Shown here piece by piece: positions 26,302 through 32,420 of a DNA stretch of 64,000 nt (its first letter is position 1; every line of letters starts with the position of its first letter). Source of the stretch: Pseudomonadota bacterium (lineage in GTDB: Bacteria > Pseudomonadota > Alphaproteobacteria > Rhizobiales > Xanthobacteraceae); the NCBI GenBank assembly GCA_023387735.1, contig JAEWHP010000033.1:1-64000 (forward strand). The letters are read 5' to 3'. The translations under genes were made by a program, and so were the position numbers. The notes under the pieces are model-generated. The model was not told where the DNA came from, did not search any database, and saw nothing but the letters and a program-made list of their open reading frames with translations.

Positions 26302-27045
26302 ATGGCGGAGAAGCGCGGCGTAGCAATACTGGTCGGCGCAGGCGATGCCATCGGCGCGGCCGTGGCCCGGCGTTTTGCGAAGGGCGGCTACGCCGTCTGC
26401 ATCTGCCGGCGCGACGCAGCCAAGTCCCAGGCGCTGATCGATGAACTGAAAGCCGCCGGCCTCGAAGCGTACGCGTTCAGCGTCGATGCCCGCCAGGAGG
26501 CGGACGTCCAAAAGCTGTTCGCCGACGTCGAGAAGAACATCGGGCCGATCGAGGTGTGTTTGTTCAACGCCGGATCGAACGTCAACAAGCCGCTGCTCGA
26601 CACCACCGAAAAGCTGTTCTTCAAGGCTTGGGAACTCGCCTGCTATGGCGGCTTCCTGGTCGGCCGCGAGGCGGCGCGCTACATGCTCGAACGCGCTCGA
26701 GGCACCATCTTCTTTACCGGTGCCACAGCCAGCGTCCGCGGTGGCGTCGGTTTCGCCGCATTCTCGTCCGCAAAATTTGGACTTCGCGCGGTGGCGCAGG
26801 CGATGGCGCGCGAACTCGGGCCGAAGAATATCCATGTCGTGCATCTCCTGATCGACGCCGGCGTCGACAGCGAGGCGATCCATCAGCGGATGAAAGCAGC
26901 CAAGGGTATCGAGGCCAGCGATATCCCGCCTGATAGCCTGACCAAGACGTCGTCGATTGCGGAGGCCTACTGGTTTGCGCATCAGCAAACCCGCGACGGC
27001 TGGACCCATGAGCTCGATCTACGTCCCTCCGTCGAGAAATGGTAG
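26302..27045 (+). CDS. Atypical SDR lacking the catalytic Tyr, copy 2
   Basis: A 247-aa paralogue of the protein at 23726-24463, with the same abnormal active site: FTGATASVRGGVGFAAFSSAKFGLRA, with Phe for Tyr, Ala at the canonical Ser position, and Lys retained. The Gly motif is VAILVGAGDAIGAAVARRF. The C-termini of both also match (WTFELEIRPFGEKW against WTHELDLRPSVEKW). It is followed after 9 bases by the GST gene with a strong AGGAGG site, so they form a two-gene unit. The function is unknown. The presence of two copies in one regulated cluster suggests a shared role in the pathway. Confidence 0.87.
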   Translation: MAEKRGVAILVGAGDAIGAAVARRFAKGGYAVCICRRDAAKSQALIDELKAAGLEAYAFSVDARQEADVQKLFADVEKNIGPIEVCLFNAGSNVNKPLLDTTEKLFFKAWELACYGGFLVGREAARYMLERARGTIFFTGATASVRGGVGFAAFSSAKFGLRAVAQAMARELGPKNIHVVHLLIDAGVDSEAIHQRMKAAKGIEASDIPPDSLTKTSSIAEAYWFAHQQTRDGWTHELDLRPSVEKW

Positions 27046-27054
27046 GAGGATGCC

Positions 27055-27723
27055 ATGCCTGACCTGACCATATGGGGCGTCGGAACCAGCCGCACGATCC
27101 GCCCGCACTGGGCCATGCACGAGCTGGGTCTCTCCTACAAGACGATGCCGATCGGCCCGCGTACCGGGGAAACGAAGACGCCGGAATACACCAAACTCAA
27201 TCCACGTCAGAAAGTGCCGCTGCTGCAGGACGGCGACTTCTGCATCGGTGAAAGCGCGGCGATCGTCGCTTATCTCTCGCGGATGTATTCGACGCCGGAG
27301 CGCACCCTGATCCCCGAGCCGCAGCGCGAATACGCGGCCTGGCTGGAATGGTGCTTCTTCATCGTCACCGAACTCGACTCCACCAGTCTCTATGTCATGC
27401 GCCGCCACCGTGCTGATGCGCTAGGCCCGATCTACGGCATCGCACCCGAGGTCGTCGCCCAGGCGGCCGAGTATTTTCGCGCGCAGCTACGGCACGTCGA
27501 GGTCGCGCTCGCCGACGGCCGGCAGTTCCTGATGGGCGACAGGTTCACCAGCACCGACATTCTGCTGACGACGTGCCTCGATTGGGCGATCGCCTACGGC
27601 GTCGGGATCTGCGACAACGCGCAGCCCTATCTCGCGCGCATCCACGCGCGCGAGGCCTACCAGCTCGCCAAAAAGGCGAACATCCCGCTGGCGCCGATCG
27701 TTCCGGTGCAGCAGAAGGCTTGA
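27055..27723 (+). CDS. Glutathione S-transferase family protein
   Basis: This 222-aa protein has an N-terminal thioredoxin-like domain (residues 1-80; WGVGTSRTIRPHWAMHELGL with Ser/Thr near the GSH sulfur site, NPRQKVPLLQDGDFCIGESAAIVAYL with the cis-Pro and the ES pair) and an all-helical C-terminal domain ending in FTSTDILLTTCLDWAIAYG. It is cytosolic. With the HCCA-isomerase-like gene nearby, a glutathione-dependent isomerisation or dehalogenation in aromatic breakdown is plausible, but this is inference. Confidence 0.9.
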   Translation: MPDLTIWGVGTSRTIRPHWAMHELGLSYKTMPIGPRTGETKTPEYTKLNPRQKVPLLQDGDFCIGESAAIVAYLSRMYSTPERTLIPEPQREYAAWLEWCFFIVTELDSTSLYVMRRHRADALGPIYGIAPEVVAQAAEYFRAQLRHVEVALADGRQFLMGDRFTSTDILLTTCLDWAIAYGVGICDNAQPYLARIHAREAYQLAKKANIPLAPIVPVQQKA

Positions 27724-27729
27724 GTAGAC

Positions 27730-28929
27730 CTAACCCGCAACCCGGATCGATTTTTCGCTGATCATCTTCTCGATCGCGCCGTCGCCGTAACCAAGCTCGC
27801 GCAGTACTTCCCGCGTGTGCTCGCCGACGCGGGGGGCCGGGCCGCCGATGACAGCCTTGTTGATCTGGAATTGCGCCGCCGGCTTCGGCTGCCGCACCCG
27901 CCCGACCAGCGGCTGATCGAACTCGGCGATGATGTCGCGCGCGACCACCTGTTCGTTATGGATGATCTCGCCGCGGCGCAGGATCGGTGCGCAGGGAACG
28001 TCGGCCGCATCGAGCCTTTCCAGCCATTCCGCGGTGGTATGCTGGGCGATGTATTCCGCCATCTTGTGAATGCGGGCGGTGGCGTTGACCGAACGCGCCG
28101 AAGGCGTTGCAAATCGGGGATCCTTGGCAAGCTCCGGATCGCCCGACGCCCGGCAAAAGCCCTGCCATTCGGAATCGGAAATGGTGCCGGCCGTGATGTA
28201 GCCGTCGCTGGTCTTGAACACGAGGTCCGGACGATCGTTGGGATCGGCCGCCGTCGCCTCGGCGCCGACCACCGTGTACTGCATCATGCCTTCCGGCCAG
28301 AGATACGAAATCATCGCATCGAGCATCGCGACATGGATGTGATCGCCCTGCCCGGTCTTCTCGCGTGCGTAGAGCGCCGACGACACCGCCTGCGCGGTGA
28401 ATACGGCCGTGGTCTTGTCGCAGACGATGGTGCGGATCATCTGCGGCCGGTTGGTCACCGGCTGCGATTGAATGTCGGCAAAGCCCGACAGCCCCTGGAT
28501 GATCGGGTCATAGACCCGCTTCTTCACGTAAGGTCCGGTATCGCCGACGCCGCTGATCGAGACGTAGATCAGGCGCGGATGCCGCTGGCGCAGTTCGTCG
28601 GCGCCGAGACCGAGCCGCTCCATGGTGCCGGGGCGGAAATTCTGCACCAGCACGTCGGCCTGTGCGACCAGTTTTGCGAGGACTTCGCGGCCGGCCGCGC
28701 TCTTGACGTCGATCGAGAGCGAACGCTTGCCGCGATTGGACGAGATGAACAGCGCGGAAAACTCACCGCCCTTGTCGATGGTGGCGCGGCTGCGGCGGGT
28801 GATATCGCCGCCGATCGGCTCGATCTTGAGCACGTCGGCGCCCTGGTCCGCCAGGAACATGGTCGCGTACGGTCCCGACACCACACCGGTCAGATCGAGG
28901 ACGCGAACACCGCTGAGTGGGCCGGGCAT
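27730..28929 (-). CDS. CaiB/BaiF-type (family III) CoA transferase
   Basis: A 399-aa family III CoA transferase that moves CoA between acids. The N-terminal LSGVRVLDLTGVVSGPYATMFLADQGADVLKIE, SNRGKRSLSID, LVQNFRPGTMERLGLG and SISGVGDTGPY are diagnostic. D141 in KRVYDPIIQGLSG is the expected acyl-carrying Asp. AAGGGAGAA precedes the ATG. It ends 6 bases from the convergent GST gene and lies 67 bases downstream of the isomerase gene, probably in one transcript with it. It may activate the acid that the neighbouring enzymes handle. Confidence 0.92.
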   Translation of the reverse strand: MPGPLSGVRVLDLTGVVSGPYATMFLADQGADVLKIEPIGGDITRRSRATIDKGGEFSALFISSNRGKRSLSIDVKSAAGREVLAKLVAQADVLVQNFRPGTMERLGLGADELRQRHPRLIYVSISGVGDTGPYVKKRVYDPIIQGLSGFADIQSQPVTNRPQMIRTIVCDKTTAVFTAQAVSSALYAREKTGQGDHIHVAMLDAMISYLWPEGMMQYTVVGAEATAADPNDRPDLVFKTSDGYITAGTISDSEWQGFCRASGDPELAKDPRFATPSARSVNATARIHKMAEYIAQHTTAEWLERLDAADVPCAPILRRGEIIHNEQVVARDIIAEFDQPLVGRVRQPKPAAQFQINKAVIGGPAPRVGEHTREVLRELGYGDGAIEKMISEKSIRVAG

Positions 28930-28996
28930 GACATTCTCCCTTTGTTGCGCTCCGCTTCGGGAGCGACGAGTACTATTCTTGTCTTTCGGCGTAACC

Positions 28997-29632
28997 TCAG
29001 GCGGTCTTCGGCAACGGGCGTGTCTGCTCGACGATCGACTCCTCGACGTCGCGGAGTTGATCCTTGCCGAAGAACATTTCCTTGCCGACGAAGAAGGTCG
29101 GCGAACCGAATGCGCCGCGGTTGACCGCGTCCGTGGTCAGGTCGATCAGCCGCTTCTTGACGTTGTCCTGCTGCGCACGCGCCATCAACCGTTCAATGTC
29201 GATGCCCGACGCGGTGAACGCGCTGCGGAAGACCTCGACGTCGTCCATCTTCTTCGGCTCTTCCCACATGTGATGGTAGGCAGCGCGGAAATACGGTTCG
29301 AACACGCCCCCGAACTGCGCCGCGACCGCGCCCCGCATCAGCATCAGCGTGTTGACGGGGAAAAACGGGTTCTGCCGGAATGTCGTGATGTTGTGGCGGC
29401 GAAGGAATCGCTGCGTCTCCAGCGCCTGGTATTCGGGCTTGTTCCTGATCCCGCGCATGGATTCGCCCGGCGACATGTTGCCGGTCGCCTTGAAAATGCC
29501 GCCGAGCAGCACCGGAACGTATTCGAACTTGACGCCGGTGCGCCGTTCGATGGCCGGGAGCGCAAGTTCGGCCAGATACGCGTTCGGGCTACCGAAATCG
29601 AACTGGAATTCCACTTTCAGAGGACTTGCCAT
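28997..29632 (-). CDS. 2-Hydroxychromene-2-carboxylate isomerase-like (DsbA fold, kappa-GST)
   Basis: A 211-aa DsbA-fold protein. EFQFDFGSPNAYLAEL carries the Ser at the glutathione site typical of the isomerase, and the C-terminal RGAFGSPTFFVGKEMFFGKDQL is the family signature. Family members use glutathione to isomerise 2-hydroxychromene-2-carboxylate in naphthalene-type catabolism. The start MASPLK at 29632 is preferred to 29638, since AAGGAG lies 6 bases upstream of the former and touches the latter. Its promoter carries the operator dyad at 29720-29734. The actual substrate here is unproven. Confidence 0.88.
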   Translation of the reverse strand: MASPLKVEFQFDFGSPNAYLAELALPAIERRTGVKFEYVPVLLGGIFKATGNMSPGESMRGIRNKPEYQALETQRFLRRHNITTFRQNPFFPVNTLMLMRGAVAAQFGGVFEPYFRAAYHHMWEEPKKMDDVEVFRSAFTASGIDIERLMARAQQDNVKKRLIDLTTDAVNRGAFGSPTFFVGKEMFFGKDQLRDVEESIVEQTRPLPKTA

Positions 29633-29711
29633 CGGCATCTCCTTGGCGCGCGCGTTGCGTGGCCGGCGATCTCTTCGCGACCGCCGTCAGCCTTGCTTTG
29701 GTTAATCACCG

Positions 29712-29740
29712 TTCTTAACGTTCTAAAAAAGAACTGTCAA
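29712..29740 (-). promoter_or_regulatory. Promoter with operator dyad in its spacer (isomerase gene)
   Basis: On the minus strand TTGACA (29735-29740) and TAAGAA (29712-29717) are 17 bases apart, and the dyad GTTCTAAAAAAGAAC (plus strand, 29720-29734) fills the spacer. Half-sites, 5-base spacing and position match the site at 26140-26158. It lies between the isomerase gene and the divergent HxlR gene, so it may also control the regulator. Confidence 0.6.
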
Positions 29741-29887
29741 TTGCTGGCCGTATTGCCTAGGATATTTCGGCAATTTGGCGGGCAGCCGACGGTTGTCTCA
29801 ACCAAGGTGCCTATTTAGAATGGCTGACATGGCTCGGTTCCCTTTCTCGATTCGAGCGCGTCGGCATGCCGTGAGGAGAGAGCAGGA

Positions 29888-30394
29888 ATGAAGTGGGACG
29901 CCCTCGAAGAAGAGCCGTGTTCGCTGGCCCGTACCATCGGGGTGATCGGCGATCGCTGGACCCTTCTGATCCTGCGCGAGTGCTTTCTGCGCACGCGGCG
30001 GTTCGAGGGATTTCAGTCGGCGCTCGGCATCACCCGGCATCTGCTTGCCGAACGGCTGAAGAAACTGGTCCGGCAGGGCGTGCTGCGGCGTATTCCGTAT
30101 CAGGAATCCCCCAAGCGGCACGAATACATCCTCACGCAAAAGGGCCTCGACCTGTACCCGATCATGATGGCGCTGGTGCATTGGGGCGACACCCACATGG
30201 TCGACGAGCGCGGCCGGCCGCTGCTGCACGAGCATCGCAAGTGCGGAAAGATCTTCGATCCGGTGATGGTCTGCTCCGAATGCGGCGAACCGCTTCATGC
30301 CAAGGAAGTCACGACCCTTCCCGGGCCAGGCGCGCGCCCTGGTCCGCCGAGACGCCCCGCCCCCAAAGCAAAGGCGGGCAAGCAGGCCGCCTGA
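29888..30394 (+). CDS. HxlR-family transcriptional regulator
   Basis: A 168-aa winged-helix regulator. The HxlR core is residues 10-105: CSLARTIGVIGDRWTLLILRE, FEGFQSALGITRHLLAERLKKLVRQGVL and YILTQKGLDLYPIMMALVHWGD. A C-terminal extension has a CGKIFDPVMVCSECG pair of Cys clusters that could bind zinc, then a Pro/Lys-rich tail. A GAGGAG-type site precedes the ATG. It is divergent from the isomerase gene and the likely ligand of the GTTCT-N5-AGAAC operators at 26140 and 29720. Such regulators often sense aromatic compounds or electrophiles. Confidence 0.9.
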   Translation: MKWDALEEEPCSLARTIGVIGDRWTLLILRECFLRTRRFEGFQSALGITRHLLAERLKKLVRQGVLRRIPYQESPKRHEYILTQKGLDLYPIMMALVHWGDTHMVDERGRPLLHEHRKCGKIFDPVMVCSECGEPLHAKEVTTLPGPGARPGPPRRPAPKAKAGKQAA

Positions 30395-30732
30395 CCCCTT
30401 ACGCGATCGACCTCGCCACGGCCTGACAGTGGCGGCGAGGCGGATTCGAATCGGATATGGCAGGCATCGAGCGACCTGATCACAGCTTCGAATCTGCCGC
30501 ACGCTCTCGAGCAATCAGGTTTGCCGCTCCGAACAAGCTGATTCCGCGCGACGTGAGCCAATCCGCGCAGCATTCATCAGAAATTAAGTAGTTGCGGAAC
30601 ACATATCGAACATATAGTGTCCGTTCATGATTTGTTTCGAGGGGTTGTATCTGGCAAAGGGAGCGTGGGACTCCCGCGATGCCGGGCCTGAAATCTCGAA
30701 ATCGAACGACGCCAACCGGGGGAATGCTCGCG
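30395..30732. other. Upstream region of lexA
   Basis: A non-coding gap of 338 bases between the HxlR gene and lexA. Besides the LexA operator it contains a small palindrome GATTCGAATC (30443-30452). I see no RNA gene or other open frame in it that I would support. Confidence 0.4.
30597..30611 (+). promoter_or_regulatory. LexA operator (SOS box)
   Basis: GAACACATATCGAAC is an exact match to the alphaproteobacterial direct-repeat SOS box GAAC-N7-GAAC. A TATAGT -10-like hexamer follows at 30613-30618, so bound LexA would cover the promoter. This indicates the expected autoregulation of lexA, 122 bases before its start codon. Confidence 0.85.
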
Positions 30733-31440
30733 ATGCTTACGCGCAAACAGTATGAACTTCTGCGTTTCATCAACGAACGGCTGAAAGAGGCCGGCGTGCC
30801 GCCGTCCTTCGATGAAATGAAGGACGCACTTGATCTGCGCTCGAAGTCGGGCATCCATCGCCTCATCACCGCGCTGGAGGAGCGCGGCTTCATCCGACGG
30901 CTGCCGAACCGCGCCCGCGCCATCGAAGTCATCAAGCTGCCGGAGCTTGCCGGTGCCGCCAGCGGCAACGGCCGCCGCGGCTTCACGCCGAGTGTCATCG
31001 AGGGCAACCTCGGCAAGCGCCCGGTCAGCGCACCTGCCGCTGCCGACGATGGCGAGCGCCCGGTGGCGGTCCCCGTGATGGGCCGCATCGCGGCAGGTAC
31101 GCCGATCGAGGCGCTGCAGACCCGCAGCCATACCATCAGCGTGCCGCCTGACATGCTCGGCTCCGGCGAGCATTACGCGCTCGAAGTGCGCGGCGATTCC
31201 ATGGTGGACGCCGGCATTCTCGACGGCGACATGGCGCTGATCCAGCGCAACGAATCCGCCGACACCGGCGACATCGTAGTGGCGCTGATCGACGAGGAAG
31301 AAGCCACGCTGAAGCGCTTCCGCCGCCGCGGCGCCTCGATCGCACTCGAGCCCGCCAACGCCGCCTACGAAGTCCGCATCCTGCCGCCGAACCGGGTCCG
31401 GATTCAGGGCAAGCTGATCGGGCTGTACCGCAAGTATTGA
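30733..31440 (+). CDS. lexA: SOS repressor LexA
   Basis: A 235-aa repressor of DNA-damage genes that is inactivated by RecA-stimulated self-cleavage. The N-terminal winged helix is MLTRKQYELLRFINERLKEAGVPPSFDEMKDALDLRSKSGIHRLI. The cleavage site is A121-G122 in GRIAAGTPIEA. The Ser-Lys dyad is S156 (RGDSMVDAG) and K194 (ATLKRF). ATG 30733 is preferred: GGGGG lies about 11 bases upstream, but only one base before the other ATG at 30724, and LTRKQ is the usual LexA beginning. The length is typical of alphaproteobacterial LexA. Confidence 0.97.
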   Translation: MLTRKQYELLRFINERLKEAGVPPSFDEMKDALDLRSKSGIHRLITALEERGFIRRLPNRARAIEVIKLPELAGAASGNGRRGFTPSVIEGNLGKRPVSAPAAADDGERPVAVPVMGRIAAGTPIEALQTRSHTISVPPDMLGSGEHYALEVRGDSMVDAGILDGDMALIQRNESADTGDIVVALIDEEEATLKRFRRRGASIALEPANAAYEVRILPPNRVRIQGKLIGLYRKY

Positions 31441-31472
31441 TCCTTACCTCTGGCACGGATCGCCGACGCCAA

Positions 31473-31497
31473 CCCCGGCCTCCGGCCGGGGTTTTTT
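31473..31497 (+). terminator. Intrinsic terminator of lexA
   Basis: A perfect stem CCCCGGCC / GGCCGGGG with a 3-base loop (TCC) is followed by TTTTTT (31492-31497). It starts 33 bases after the lexA stop and is the clearest intrinsic terminator in the window. Confidence 0.9.
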
Positions 31498-31672
31498 GTT
31501 GCACGCCGGGAACTTTCTGGCGTCATCGTATTTGTGGTACAGGCGCCGTGTGCCGGCCGCACCAATGCTCAGAACCAAGAAAAGGCTCGGCGCCCACGCT
31601 CAAGTCCACTCCGATAGAGGCCTGTGCCTCCTGACGACACGGGTCAGCTATCTCGAACGAGGGAGCCATCCG

Positions 31673-32095
31673 ATGTGTGACTATAGCCTTCATGCTGTAT
31701 CGACGCGTCCCGCCGTGGTCGGAGAGACGCTCGTCACCACGACATTCCGCGGCACATCCACCCGCGGCTTTGCGTCCCCAAAAGACCTCGCGGTTGCGGT
31801 CTGCATGCTTCCGGGCACCGAACTCGCATTCGCAGACGACGTCCGCTACGATAATCGCTGGATCTGGACACGGACCACCGACTGGCGGGTCGGCAAGTTC
31901 AATCAGATCGACCCCGAACTGCACGATCGTCATCATGACGCGATCGAATTTCCGGACGGAAGCCATGTGCTGGTGACGCAGCTTTGCGAAGGCCAGCGCG
32001 CGACCGTACTGCAACTGCCGGTCACCCAGGCCAGCAGCGAACGCGCGACCAGGGCGGCGGGCGCGCCGGCAACCGAATCGACCGTGACGGGTTAG
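31673..32095 (+). CDS. Conserved hypothetical protein, 140 aa
   Basis: It starts MCDYSLHAVSTRPAVVGETLV at 31673, eight bases after GAGGGAG; a longer open frame from 31496 runs back over the lexA terminator and is rejected. There is no signal peptide or membrane segment. The middle WIWTRTTDWRVGKFNQIDPELHDRHHDAIEFPDGSHVLVTQL is well ordered in composition, and the last 25 residues are Ala/Thr rich. I recall similar short proteins in Bradyrhizobium without known function. It is not linked to a neighbour by overlap. Confidence 0.7.
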   Translation: MCDYSLHAVSTRPAVVGETLVTTTFRGTSTRGFASPKDLAVAVCMLPGTELAFADDVRYDNRWIWTRTTDWRVGKFNQIDPELHDRHHDAIEFPDGSHVLVTQLCEGQRATVLQLPVTQASSERATRAAGAPATESTVTG

Positions 32096-32185
32096 GCTGT
32101 CTACACAGGCGATCCGCCGGATCGGGCCGGCGGATCTTGCCAAAATCCCTTTGCGGAATTACGCGACCAAAGGAGGGGCTGGTCG

Positions 32186-32413
32186 GTGGTCACCAAGGTC
32201 ACATGGCAAAGGGCCGGGCGCGTCACCGAGCCCGGCCGCTACATGCTCAGGTACGGCTGGCTCACCATCACCGCGGACGATCTGGCGGTCTGGCGGCAAT
32301 TCCCGGATGCGGCGTTCACGCTGGTCAAGCTGCCATCGGAGCCTGACGCGCCCGAGGAATTTCACCTTGGCGCCTTCGACCTGGCAGCCGGTCCAACCGT
32401 CGACGAGCATTGA
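32186..32413 (+). CDS. Small conserved hypothetical protein, 75 aa
   Basis: It starts with GTG at 32186, seven bases after AGGAGGGG. The sequence MVTKVTWQRAGRVTEPGRYMLRYGWLTITADDLAVWRQFPDAAF looks like a real soluble protein; I recall close relatives in Bradyrhizobium annotated as hypothetical. It ends 7 bases from the convergent comEC gene. Its function is unknown. Confidence 0.65.
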   Translation: MVTKVTWQRAGRVTEPGRYMLRYGWLTITADDLAVWRQFPDAAFTLVKLPSEPDAPEEFHLGAFDLAAGPTVDEH

Positions 32414-32420
32414 GGACACC

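Noticed and set aside
28930..28996. Third operator copy in front of the CoA transferase gene
   Set aside because: No GTTCT-N5-AGAAC motif is present there; the gene is probably cotranscribed with the isomerase gene.
30443..30452. GATTCGAATC upstream of lexA as a tRNA T-arm
   Set aside because: No acceptor, D or anticodon arm can be built around it.
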